NCBI GenBank assembly: GCA_964617765.1
Contig: CAZTZY010000114.1
Coordinates: forward strand, 1-7,354
Direction of reading: 5' to 3'
Origin: CAZTZY01 sp964617765
Lineage (GTDB): Bacteria; Pseudomonadota; Gammaproteobacteria; Pseudomonadales; DT-91
Length of the DNA: 7,354 nucleotides
A model generated the notes under the pieces. The model was given only the letters and a program-made list of their open reading frames with translations. It was not told the DNA's origin and made no database searches. Shown piece by piece: positions 1-5,832 of this stretch (within the stretch, counting starts at the first letter, position 1; the number at the start of each line of letters is the position of its first letter). The translations under genes and the position numbers were made by a program.

Positions 1-2
1 AT

Positions 3-1217
3 ATGCACTGTAAGAAGCCACTATCAGTTGCGATAGCTTGCGTGTTATTCATGCTTTCAGGATGTGATAAAACGGTAGATTCCAACAATGCCCGTTTAAG
101 TGTTTCACCTTCATTAGGTTTTATAAAAAATGCCCAGGTAAGAATCTATGCGGCCGACGGCAGAACCCAGGTTGGCAAAGGCAATACCGGTACCAGAGGC
201 ATTATGGGTATCTACCCTGGCGTTTCTACAGGCCCTGCAGTTATTACGGTGCTGGGTAGCAGCAGCGCCACCTACTATGATGAATATTTGCAAATGGAAG
301 TCAGCTTTCCTGCGGGTTACAGCATGCATGCCCTGGTTGCTACGCCTTACGGCAGCTACGCCGTCACCCCACTTACAGAATTGGCCTATCGTATTGCCTT
401 CAATCAAGGCTTGTTTCCTCTTACCGTCAATGAAGTCAATAAATTGAATGAACGGGTACGTGCAGCCCTGGCACCTGAATTGAACAGCATTACCCAGCCG
501 GTAACTATTATTGGCAGTGAATTTGTCGCCAACATTCTTACCAACCCGCTGCTCGATACAGAAGCAGACCGATATGCCCTGCACCTCGCAGCGTTTTCGC
601 AGATGGGTGCTGCCGATTCCTTGCCAGCGCTGGCAATGATGAATGCCCTGGGCAGTGATATTCTTGATGGTGTCATTGATGGTCTCAATGGCGCTACCCC
701 TGTCTCAACACCGTATAATCCGGCTACTTTTGCTGCTGATCTCAGTACTGCACAAAACAACATGGCAACGTTATATGGCGCTCCTGAACTGGTCAGCGCA
801 GTCGGTTCATACCCGGCGATTAATTTGACCATCGACCTTACCAATATTGACGACGGCAGTAATTTCAGTGGTTGTGTAGATGATGTGCCCAGCACATTGC
901 CTGTTGAAATAGCCGGAAGAAGCGTGAATATGTACTTTGAATCATCAGATGCCGCCGCTCCCTTCGCTAATAATGAAGCGGTGTTAGTGACATTCTGTTC
1001 CAATGGCCAATTACGCCTCACCAACTCTTACTACACAGTCAGCAACACCTTTACTACCGTTATTGATCCGCTCGACCCAACACCCATAGTTTATACCTGG
1101 AAACAATTGAGTACAGGCATAGTGTATGAGTTAGTCGCATTGAACAATACCATTTATGAAATGAATGTTTATGCGGATGGCGGAGCGCTTTATTACGGAC
1201 GACTTATTCCCTATTGA
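3..1217 (+). CDS. Putative lipoprotein of unknown function
   Basis: This 404-residue protein begins with a type II (lipoprotein) signal peptide: Lys4-Lys5, a hydrophobic stretch at about 7-17, then the lipobox Leu-Ser-Gly-Cys at 18-21. Cys21 would be the lipidated residue. Asp22 follows it; in enteric bacteria Asp at +2 favours retention in the inner membrane, but whether that rule holds here is unknown. Residues 33-115 are rich in predicted beta structure, somewhat like carboxypeptidase-regulatory or Ig-like domains. A helical middle region follows, with a V-T-P-L-T-E-L motif near 121-127, and then another beta-rich part. Cys291 and Cys332 could form a disulfide. The ATG at base 3 fits a signal peptide start, but its ribosome binding site lies outside the window. 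The gene ends just before a strong terminator and faces a leftward gene cluster. I do not recognise a named family, so the function is unknown. The lipoprotein assignment is firm. Confidence 0.85.
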   Translation: MHCKKPLSVAIACVLFMLSGCDKTVDSNNARLSVSPSLGFIKNAQVRIYAADGRTQVGKGNTGTRGIMGIYPGVSTGPAVITVLGSSSATYYDEYLQMEVSFPAGYSMHALVATPYGSYAVTPLTELAYRIAFNQGLFPLTVNEVNKLNERVRAALAPELNSITQPVTIIGSEFVANILTNPLLDTEADRYALHLAAFSQMGAADSLPALAMMNALGSDILDGVIDGLNGATPVSTPYNPATFAADLSTAQNNMATLYGAPELVSAVGSYPAINLTIDLTNIDDGSNFSGCVDDVPSTLPVEIAGRSVNMYFESSDAAAPFANNEAVLVTFCSNGQLRLTNSYYTVSNTFTTVIDPLDPTPIVYTWKQLSTGIVYELVALNNTIYEMNVYADGGALYYGRLIPY

Positions 1218-1233
1218 GGGATAGCTAAAAACA

Positions 1234-1256
1234 AGGCGCCAGCGGGTGCCTTTTTT
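1234..1256. terminator. Bidirectional rho-independent terminator
   Basis: The stem AGGCGCC (1234-1240) pairs with GGTGCCT (1245-1251) through one G-T wobble, with a four-base AGCG loop. Six further bases on the top strand give a T-tract (1251-1256). On the bottom strand the same hairpin is followed by TGTTTTTAG. It lies 17 bases after the lipoprotein stop and between two converging genes, so it probably ends transcription from both sides. Confidence 0.85.
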
Positions 1257-1310
1257 ATGGGCGCAAGAAAAACAAGCATTCATGCCAAGAGGGCATAGAA
1301 ATCAAAACCA

Positions 1311-1661
1311 CTAACGCGTCATTAAATGAATGTTGATGAATTTTAAAAAAATGAACGCGCCAGTAATAAAAGCAATATTGACCAGTAAGCCCGCGATTGC
1401 CCACAGCTTTTGAATGCGCTGGAATTCTTCAATAGACGCCCAGCGTTTGTTTTGCCAGGCAAGTTTATTGCCATAAATGCCCAGATAAACCAGCATAAAA
1501 ATACCCAGATAAGGAATAAGACACAGAAGGCCAATCCAGGTTTTATTGAATATCGCCCATATCCAGTTAAGTAAAAATGCACCCCAGTTCCAGCCCTGAA
1601 TGCATTCCGGTATGTCAGAACCTTTCCCCATACCCGAAGTGTTATCTGATGTATTGTTCAA
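1311..1661 (-). CDS. Small membrane protein with GWNWGAF motif
   Basis: This 116-residue protein has a short polar N-terminus, then the motif GWNWGAFLLNWIWAIFNK (23-40), which is typical of a family of small uncharacterised membrane proteins in proteobacteria. Hydrophobic segments lie at about 42-63 and 87-108, and a conserved-looking N-K-L-A-W-Q-N-K-R-W patch at 65-74 sits between them on one face of the membrane. The start shown is a TTG codon with only a weak AGG upstream. An ATG at 1629-1631 (Met11) is an alternative that would shorten the N-terminus by ten residues. The gene begins 24 bases after the gmm stop, which suggests co-transcription with gmm. Nothing in the sequence indicates a catalytic role. 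Confidence 0.75.
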   Translation of the reverse strand: MNNTSDNTSGMGKGSDIPECIQGWNWGAFLLNWIWAIFNKTWIGLLCLIPYLGIFMLVYLGIYGNKLAWQNKRWASIEEFQRIQKLWAIAGLLVNIAFITGAFIFLKFINIHLMTR

Positions 1662-1685
1662 TGTAAAGACAACCTGCCTGAAAGT

Positions 1686-2141
1686 TTAGATGCCGATAAA
1701 ATAGGCCTTTGTATTTTCATGTACACTGGAATCAGCCAGTAAATCATCCTTGTTCCACCATTGTATTCCTGAATGTTGATTATCCGGCTTGATCACAACA
1801 TCATCAGCTATAAAAAAATGGTAAGCCAATACAACGTAATGGGTATTAATACCCATTACGCCAAAAAAGTTATCAGGGTAAATATGGTCAAATGCGCCAA
1901 TCAATCGTGCATCGGAAAGGTTAAGCCTAATGCCCAATTCAGTGAAAGATATTCTATGCAAGGCCTCAGTCCGGGTTTCGTTTTTCCTTATTCTGCCGCC
2001 AGGTACAAACCAATAACCCTGGGCAGGCCGGTTAATGCGATGGCCCAATAATACCCGGCCTTGAGAATCTTCAAGAACGAGATCAATCGAAACAAGCGGG
2101 GTGGCATCTATAATCTGTAAAAATAAATTATCGTCATTCAT
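1686..2141 (-). CDS. gmm: GDP-mannose mannosyl hydrolase (Nudix family)
   Basis: The 151-residue product closely resembles Gmm/NudD, which hydrolyses GDP-mannose (and GDP-glucose) to GDP and the free sugar. Family hallmarks are T-P-L-V-S at 14-18, N-R-P-A-Q-G-Y-W-F-V-P-G-G-R at 37-50, and a degenerate Nudix box running from Gly49 through Glu55 to E-L-G at 68-70. The canonical R-E-U-x-E-E core is altered, as is known for true Gmm enzymes. D-N-Q-H at 120-123 places His123 where E. coli Gmm has its catalytic His124. The length matches the family. I chose the ATG at 2139-2141 because the protein then aligns with family N-termini and an AGG lies six bases upstream. A longer frame to 2213 adds only a hydrophobic tail and is probably not translated. 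Family members often sit in colanic acid or GDP-sugar operons; here the neighbours are DUF1272 and a small membrane protein. A 26-bp palindrome (1835-1860) lies within residues 94-103. Confidence 0.93.
   Translation of the reverse strand: MNDDNLFLQIIDATPLVSIDLVLEDSQGRVLLGHRINRPAQGYWFVPGGRIRKNETRTEALHRISFTELGIRLNLSDARLIGAFDHIYPDNFFGVMGINTHYVVLAYHFFIADDVVIKPDNQHSGIQWWNKDDLLADSSVHENTKAYFIGI
1835..1860. repeat. Perfect 26-bp palindrome inside gmm
   Basis: CGTAATGGGTATT (1835-1847) is followed with no spacer by its exact reverse complement (1848-1860). Both strands therefore read M-G-I-N-T-H-Y in one frame. It falls in the variable loop just before the conserved T-H-Y-V-V-L of Gmm. Confidence 0.95.
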
Positions 2142-2184
2142 GGAGAGCCTGAAAAATAAAAGTGAAAAGAGCAGCCAATAAGCA

Positions 2185-2424
2185 TTAAAGACAACCCGAC
2201 TCTTTAAGAACACGCCTGGTCGATGCGGGATATTTTTGTAGCATAGCCAATGGCCTGATCGGGCGACTTACCAGGTTGCCATTGCAATTGGGGCACTGGA
2301 AATGTAAAACCGAATCAGCACACGCTGTGCAAAAAGTACATTCAAAAGTGCAAATAACCGCTTCGGTAGATTCGGGAGGAAGATCTTTGTTGCAACATTC
2401 ACAATTGGGCCTGAGTTCTAACAT
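2185..2424 (-). CDS. DUF1272 cysteine-rich protein
   Basis: This 79-residue protein begins MLELRPNCECCNKDLPP and matches the DUF1272 family in length and motif order. Cysteines at 8, 10, 11, 25, 29, 32, 35, 44 and 47 form closely spaced pairs (C29-x2-C32-x2-C35, C44-x2-C47), as expected of a small zinc-binding fold. The motif R-P-I-R-P at 54-58 is typical of the family's C-terminal part. The function of DUF1272 is not established; metal binding is inferred from the cysteine pattern. The ATG at 2422-2424 is supported by GAGG five bases upstream. The gmm start lies 43 bases downstream on the same strand, so the two may share a transcript. Confidence 0.92.
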   Translation of the reverse strand: MLELRPNCECCNKDLPPESTEAVICTFECTFCTACADSVLHFQCPNCNGNLVSRPIRPLAMLQKYPASTRRVLKESGCL

Positions 2425-2526
2425 AATTACCTCATATCAAAAATGGCGAAAGCAGCTAACAGAAAAGGGCATGAGCGTGCGAATGGTTAAACAGGGCGAT
2501 AAATGAATAAAGTATGTTACATAATA

Positions 2527-3033
2527 TTACCAATATTTAGGGTATCGGGAATCACGGGTTACATTATTATAAATTAACGCCACTAAAACCAATAATAGTG
2601 CGCCTAACAAAGTCGGGTAAAGCAAAAATTGCCAGGCAGGCTGTGTAAGAAACACAATAACAGGATTTGAGCCCGCAGGCGGATGTACAGTACGTGTAAA
2701 CATCATTACGGCAATAGCCGTTGCAACAGACAGAGCCAAAGCCCACCAATGAAAACCAAAAGCAGATAAAAACACCAGGCCAATTAATGAACTGAGAAAG
2801 TGACCGGCAATAACATTTCTGGGTTGGGAGAAAGGAACATCAGGATAACCAAATACCAGAACACATGAAGCACCAAAAGAACCCAGTGTTAAAGAAATAG
2901 AAAGCATGTCGGTAAGCCCTGCCACAACAGCAATTGCCAGAAACCCGCCAAGCCATGCAAAAGCAATGGTTTTAGCTGCAGGTTGTGGTGGGAGGGGCGC
3001 ATGATCGCCTTTTATTTTGTCAATGATGGACAT
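2527..3033 (-). CDS. HPP family integral membrane protein
   Basis: The 168-residue protein carries the signature R-T-V-H-P-P-A-G-S-N-P at 114-124, with His117-Pro118-Pro119 naming the family. The family's other motif, Y-P-D-V-P-F-S-Q-P-R-N-V-I-A-G-H, is at 63-78. Hydrophobic segments at about 22-43, 48-62, 73-93, 96-113 and 133-155 give four or five transmembrane helices, so it is an inner-membrane protein. Some HPP proteins, such as the cyanobacterial/plant NrtHPP, have been linked to nitrite transport. Nothing nearby supports that substrate here. The length fits the short form without CBS domains. The start has AGGAG 11 bases upstream, slightly far but acceptable. A 102-base gap separates it from the DUF1272 gene, and no clear terminator was found there. 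Confidence 0.92.
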   Translation of the reverse strand: MSIIDKIKGDHAPLPPQPAAKTIAFAWLGGFLAIAVVAGLTDMLSISLTLGSFGASCVLVFGYPDVPFSQPRNVIAGHFLSSLIGLVFLSAFGFHWWALALSVATAIAVMMFTRTVHPPAGSNPVIVFLTQPAWQFLLYPTLLGALLLVLVALIYNNVTRDSRYPKYW

Positions 3034-3657
3034 GATTTCGCTATCTCCTGACGTTTTTAAAATTGCGTAGCGTTAACGAAAAATGAAGCTATGAATAACA
3101 GAAAAGCACTTGAAATTAACCAATATAAAAACAAACCCAAACCATAACTCACGAACCATCCATAATGCTGGTGGCATAATGCAACATGTTAGGTTAGGTC
3201 TGTCCTGCATTAACAGCAGTGAGTACAATAGTAGCAGCCAGCAGCAATTTTAACAAAGTAGCTAATTGACAACTTTGCTATTAAACAACGTAAATAAGTA
3301 CCCACTGAATGACAGTTAAAGAGAAGTTACCTAAAGGGTGCTCATTGAAGTCAGGATCATGATTGTTGCCAAAAGCAAAGGATTGCCCTGTTATCATGCC
3401 GCAATCGTGGCGCCAGAATCACCCGTTGCAGTATCGAGATAGCTAAAAATCTCGATGCCAGGCTGTATTAAACGAAATTAAATAACGATTAATAGCATCT
3501 ATAGCCAGAAATGGCGCAATTTAACAGAATGGGTTTCAAGGCCAATCAAAACAGCCTAACATCCATTCAATAGAAAGTTGTGCACAACCTGGCTCGTAAT
3601 GAAAAAATATTTTTGAAAACAGCTTAGCGCTTAATAGTGAAATAAAATATATCACTG
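3034..3657. other. Gene-poor stretch with possible coding debris
   Basis: I see no convincing complete gene here. On the minus strand, 3281-3421 is open for 46 codons. It contains a possible 38-residue frame starting at ATG 3397, but no ribosome binding site precedes it. Next to it, 3194-3277 is open and would encode L-L-K-L-L-L-A-A-T-I-V-L-T-A-V-N-A, which resembles a signal peptide but has no ATG. These could be remnants of decayed genes. Small repeats are present: CATAATGC twice, 14 bases apart (3161, 3175), and a hairpin at 3433-3456. The 5' part must hold the HPP promoter, but I cannot pick it out with confidence. Confidence 0.45.
3433..3456. repeat. Inverted repeat / hairpin
   Basis: ATCGAGAT (3433-3440) and its exact complement ATCTCGAT (3449-3456) are separated by an eight-base AGCTAAAA loop. 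No T-tract follows on either strand, so it is not a standard terminator. It could be a binding site or a structure in a leader RNA. Confidence 0.6.
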
Positions 3658-4200
3658 TTAAAAACTCGAGCCCGGTTGTTTTAAAAATTCAATTTCATCC
3701 AGGCTTGATTCACGGCCTAAAATGACATTTCTATGCGGGTATCGACCAAAACGATCGATGATCGCTTTATGTTTAAGTTCATATTCATAATTATACGATG
3801 CGGTATATTCCCGATAAAGTGATTCTGCCGCGGCGTGAATGATTTTTGATTCACTGTGCATATACGGAAGTAAAAGAAACCCGCATTCAGTTTTCGATAA
3901 TACATCAGGGGTATTAGCTGCAACGGCTTCTTGCGCTAACACTAATGCAACATGGTCGTTGGCAAAGGCATTGGGCGTATTGCGGAAAATGTTTCTGGAG
4001 AACTGGTCCAATAAAATAATCTCGGCCAGGCGACCTTTAGGCACTTTGCGCCAGGGATATAATTCGCCTTTTGAAGCTTGATTCACCAGATTGAGAAACT
4101 TGTCTTTAATGTGGTTATCAAAATCTGAATCCGCCACCCACCACATTTTCGGGTCAATTTCTTCAAGCCAAAATTGTAATACATCATTAATCATATTCAT
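3658..4200 (-). CDS. DUF924 family protein
   Basis: The 180-residue protein is a full-length DUF924 member. Hallmarks in order are D-V-L-Q-F-W-L at the N-terminus, Y-P-W-R near 48-51, L-L-D-Q-F-S-R-N-I-F-R at 63-73, L-P-Y-M-H-S-E-S at 111-118, and H-K-A-I-I-D-R-F-G-R-Y-P-H-R-N at 144-158. The family is all-helical and TPR-like, probably cytoplasmic, and has no assigned biochemical role. Two starts are possible. The ATG at 4198-4200 has AGG only three bases upstream. The ATG at 4192-4194 (Met3) has the same AGG nine bases upstream and may be the real start. No partner gene is adjacent: a gene-poor region lies downstream and the broken leftward gene at 4248-4540 lies upstream. Confidence 0.93.
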   Translation of the reverse strand: MNMINDVLQFWLEEIDPKMWWVADSDFDNHIKDKFLNLVNQASKGELYPWRKVPKGRLAEIILLDQFSRNIFRNTPNAFANDHVALVLAQEAVAANTPDVLSKTECGFLLLPYMHSESKIIHAAAESLYREYTASYNYEYELKHKAIIDRFGRYPHRNVILGRESSLDEIEFLKQPGSSF

Positions 4201-4247
4201 TGACCTGATATTTTAAATTGGCTAACACCTTGTTATAAGTTTTATAT

Positions 4248-4540
4248 TTAAAGATTAGTTGCATATGCTTTATAGGCTGTAACAATTTCGTTTTTTAGTG
4301 TATCAAGATTTGAGCTATTGATTTTTGCTACAAAGCATTTAGAAACATTATGCAAATTTCAACTTCTCGTGAGTTAAATGAGCCTTGGCCATTTTTTAAT
4401 TGCTGGATTCGAGAATCAATCGCCAGAGATAAGCCACCAACAATTATGCCAGGCATTTTAGCGTCAATTTCGTCACTCTCAATGATACTAATTGCCTTAG
4501 CGAACTTATTATCTATATCTTCTTTTAGGTAAATTCGCAA
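4248..4540 (-). pseudogene. Frameshifted small gene, unknown family
   Basis: The first part reads from TTG at 4538-4540 (AGG seven bases upstream) as M-R-I-Y-L-K-E-D-I-D-N-K and stops at 4328-4330 after 70 residues. A second minus-strand frame is open from 4355 down to TAA at 4248-4250. It reads through S-K-C-F-V-A-K-I-N-S-S-N-L to T-A-Y-K-A-Y-A-T-N-L. It joins the first frame near 4339-4346 if one base was lost, around the run ATGTTTCTAAA on the coding strand. The whole span plus one base is exactly 98 codons, giving a protein of about 97 residues. Both parts have coding-like composition: an amphipathic helical N-terminal half and a Lys-rich helical C-terminus. I recognise no family. A functional 70-residue protein, or a sequencing error, are alternatives. 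Confidence 0.5.
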
Positions 4541-4550
4541 TCGACAACCT

Positions 4551-4603
4551 ATTTACACATCAGTCCAGTGAGCGCAGCGAATGAGCTTGGAAAATTGTTA
4601 AAT
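4551..4603 (+). other. Possible degenerate attC site before the ccdAB cassette
   Basis: GTTAAAT (4597-4603) fits the right core box GTTRRRY and sits directly before the ccdA promoter, where a cassette boundary is expected. ATTTAC (4551-4556) could be a left box lacking one A. Inside, CCA...AGC (4565-4573) can pair weakly with GCTTGG (4585-4590). The stem is poor, so this is tentative. Confidence 0.3.
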
Positions 4604-4605
4604 GC

Positions 4606-4634
4606 TTGACAATGCGCATTTCTGTGCGCATAGT
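4606..4634 (+). promoter_or_regulatory. ccdAB promoter with overlapping TGCGCA operator repeats
   Basis: A perfect -35 box TTGACA (4606-4611) and a -10-like CATAGT (4629-4634) are spaced by 17 bases. Between them are two copies of the self-complementary hexamer TGCGCA (4613-4618 and 4625-4630), 12 bases apart. This is a likely operator for autorepression by CcdA or the CcdA-CcdB complex, as is known for ccd operons. The operator role is inferred from position and symmetry. Confidence 0.75.
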
Positions 4635-4663
4635 TTTTATTAAATGTATATGAGGATGTGGCT

Positions 4664-4909
4664 ATGCAAGTTAACTATGACATTGAAGCACCTAAGAAAC
4701 CGACAAATCTTAGTGTAAACAGTGACTTACTGAAAAAATCAAAGGCATTAAACATTAATTTATCGGCAACACTTGAGCAAGCATTGAAAGAAAAGCTGGC
4801 TAAATTTGAGGCTGAAAAATGGTTGAAAGAAAACAAGAATGCCATAAAAGCCTACAATGATTTTGTGGATGAGCAAGGTTGTTTTGGCGATGAATACAGG
4901 TGCTTTTGA
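4664..4909 (+). CDS. ccdA: CcdA-type antitoxin
   Basis: The 81-residue protein has the two-part layout of CcdA. The N-terminus (about 1-40, including P-T-N-L-S-V-N-S-D-L-L) is a ribbon-helix-helix DNA-binding domain. The charged tail (41-81, with E-K-W-L-K-E-N and F-V-D-E-Q-G-C-F-G-D-E) matches the flexible segment that binds and neutralises CcdB. I chose ATG at 4664 because GAGG (4652-4655) lies eight bases upstream; a GTG at 4658 is too close to it. The gene follows a strong promoter with inverted operator repeats, fitting autoregulation. Only three bases separate its stop from ccdB. In the family, antitoxin loss by proteolysis frees the toxin, which stabilises the DNA carrying the pair. 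Within a cassette array this would discourage loss of the cassette and its neighbours. Confidence 0.9.
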   Translation: MQVNYDIEAPKKPTNLSVNSDLLKKSKALNINLSATLEQALKEKLAKFEAEKWLKENKNAIKAYNDFVDEQGCFGDEYRCF

Positions 4910-4912
4910 TAG

Positions 4913-5230
4913 ATGGCGCAATTTGATGTGTATGAAAATCCGAGTGCAAAAACAAAAGGGGAGTTCCCGTACATTGTTGATATACAACAGCCGTTACTTG
5001 AAGACATTGCAACTCGCATAGTAATACCACTTGGTAAAGCTGAAAAATTTAAAAACGAATCCATGAAAAATCTAACACCTGAAATAAAGTTTTATAATGA
5101 AAAGCTTTTATTGCTGGTGCCTCAAATTGCCGCAATGCCAAAAAATTTACTGAAAGATCCTATTGGTTCTTTGGCACATTTTAGAGATGAAATTATCTCA
5201 GCTCTGGATTTTGCTATCACTGGAATTTAA
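4913..5230 (+). CDS. ccdB: CcdB-type gyrase-poisoning toxin
   Basis: The 105-residue protein matches CcdB in length and layout: M-A-Q-F-D-V-Y at the start, F-P-Y-I-V-D-I-Q at 18-25, T-R-I-V-I-P-L at 34-40, and H-F-R-D-E-I-I-S-A-L-D-F near 89-100. It ends in I-T-G-I. CcdB of the F plasmid ends W-G-I, and those last residues contact GyrA. Threonine instead of tryptophan before the final Gly-Ile is also, as I recall, seen in the chromosomal-integron CcdB of Vibrio fischeri. CcdB traps DNA gyrase in a cleaved complex. No good ribosome binding site lies close upstream, so translation is probably coupled to ccdA, three bases away. The TAA stop (5228-5230) lies inside the left attC core box ATTTAAC of its own cassette, and a MITE-like element starts two bases later. 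Confidence 0.92.
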   Translation: MAQFDVYENPSAKTKGEFPYIVDIQQPLLEDIATRIVIPLGKAEKFKNESMKNLTPEIKFYNEKLLLLVPQIAAMPKNLLKDPIGSLAHFRDEIISALDFAITGI

Positions 5231-5472
5231 CGAGACTGTAAAAAAACTTCCTTTAGTTCTAAATTTTCAAGAAGTAATATTTTTTTTGATTATTTATAGA
5301 ATTTTCGTGCTTGTACGTAAATGGCTGAACAATTATGGTTGAAAATAACTGTATTATGTAATCTCAGGCCGATTATTTTTCTAACGGTTTTTATCTACAG
5401 GATTTTCTACAGACTCAACGACCCGCTGTGCGGCGCGCGAAACGCGTCCACAGCGCCAGCGGTTTGTTAATG
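5225..5472 (+). other. attC site of the ccdAB cassette, split by a MITE-like element
   Basis: The left core box ATTTAAC (5225-5231) is cut off from the rest by a 185-bp element. Removing the element and one AAC copy gives ATTTAAC-GAC-CCGCTG ... CAGCGG-TTT-GTTAATG, a symmetric site ending at 5472. The inner part folds well: CGCTGTG (5424-5430) with CACAGCG (5449-5455), capped by CGCG-AAA-CGCG (5436-5446). The right box GTTAATG (5466-5472) departs from GTTRRRY at its end. Recombination would occur after G5466. Confidence 0.7.
5232..5416. mobile_element. MITE-like element, copy 1, inserted in attC
   Basis: This 185-bp non-coding element starts GAGACTGTAAAAAAAC and ends GATTTTCTACAGACTC; the two ends are inverted repeats matching at 13 of 16 positions. 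It is flanked by direct AAC repeats (5229-5231 and 5417-5419). The right end carries a tandem-like pair, TTTTTATCTACAGG (5388-5401) then ATTTTCTACAG (5402-5412). It is AT-rich and has no transposase. It aligns over its length with copy 2 at 6935-7120, sharing TACGTAAATGG (5314-5324) and TAATCTCAGGC (5359-5369) at nearly the same offsets. The ends look broadly like those of some IS5-like elements, but I cannot name the parent. Confidence 0.8.
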
Positions 5473-5479
5473 GGACTTT

Positions 5480-5721
5480 TTATTTTAACCAAGATTTATC
5501 TACCTTTGCTTTAATGCGGTCGCCAACTTTTGCATTTAAAGTAGAGGCTGGAGTTACAATAGCCTCTTTACCACTATCAAGTATGCAAACAGCATATATC
5601 TTCCCTTAATCGCTTTACATAAACTAACCAATTGAATTAAATGATATTCTTTATAAGAATGATAGAAAATACTCCTATTTATACTCGTGTTGATGGAAGT
5701 TATTCCGCCTAAGCGGTGAGT
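5480..5721 (-). pseudogene. Frameshifted, startless gene remnant in cassette B
   Basis: On the minus strand one frame is open from 5721 to about 5603 and reads S-I-F-Y-H-S-Y-K-E-Y-H-L-I-Q-L-V-S-L-C-K then A-I-K-G. Another frame runs from 5605 to TAA at 5480-5482 and reads K-I-Y-A-V-C-I-L-D-S-G-K-E-A-I-V-T-P-A-S through K-V-G-D-R-I-K-A-K-V-D-K-S-W-L-K. They join in a sensible way if one base is restored in the GGG/AAG run at 5600-5605. The C-terminal half resembles a small beta-barrel protein (I-V-T-P...V-G-D-x-I-K-A-K-V) but I recognise no family. No ATG, GTG or well-placed TTG start is available, and an in-frame stop lies at 5722-5724. It looks like a dead gene, running opposite to the array. 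Confidence 0.5.
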
Positions 5722-5832
5722 CTAGTGTCAGAAACGGCCATCTTGAATGAAAAATCTTGGGTGGTTTTGCAGAAAATAGGCGTATAGTTAAAATGCTTCA
5801 AAACAGCCAATATCCATCAAAGGAGAGAACGA
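5722..5832 (+). promoter_or_regulatory. Leader region of the secreted cassette protein
   Basis: No gene is seen in these 111 bases. Just to the left is a short hairpin, CCGC-CTAA-GCGG (5705-5716). A TATAGT (5784-5789) could be a -10 box, but no matching -35 box is evident. AGGAG lies seven bases before the ATG at 5833. The promoter is therefore only suspected. Confidence 0.3.

Noticed and set aside
114..584. Open frame of 156 codons on the minus strand
   Set aside because: It is opposite the lipoprotein gene and without family features; a by-product of codon use on the other strand.
404..1024. Open frame of 206 codons on the minus strand
   Set aside because: It lies wholly opposite the lipoprotein gene, has no ribosome binding site and no recognisable domain. 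The plus-strand protein has a clear signal peptide.
1773..2051. Plus-strand open frame across gmm
   Set aside because: It is antisense to a well-recognised enzyme. Its resemblance to part of Gmm comes only from the 26-bp palindrome.
3141..3194. Minus-strand ACCTAAC ... GTTATGG as an attC site
   Set aside because: The interior contains a direct repeat (GCATTATG twice) rather than inverted inner boxes, so it would not fold as attC.
3266..3295. TTGACA on the plus strand as a promoter
   Set aside because: No good -10 box lies at 16-18 bases and no plus-strand gene follows. The motif is probably coincidental.
3554..3560. GCCTAAC as a left attC core box in the gene-poor stretch
   Set aside because: No GTTRRRY box or complementary inner boxes follow within a plausible distance, and the minus-strand reading also fails.
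3640..3660. AGTGA/TCACT hairpin as a terminator for the DUF924 gene
   Set aside because: The stem is short, the loop is large and there is no T-tract after it on the minus strand.
4760..5064. Overlapping minus-strand open frames opposite ccdA and ccdB
   Set aside because: They are shadows of the strongly supported toxin-antitoxin genes, with no start signals.
5232..5416. Element copy 1 as a small RNA gene or riboswitch
   Set aside because: The terminal inverted repeats, flanking AAC duplication and second copy at an equivalent site explain it better as a mobile element.
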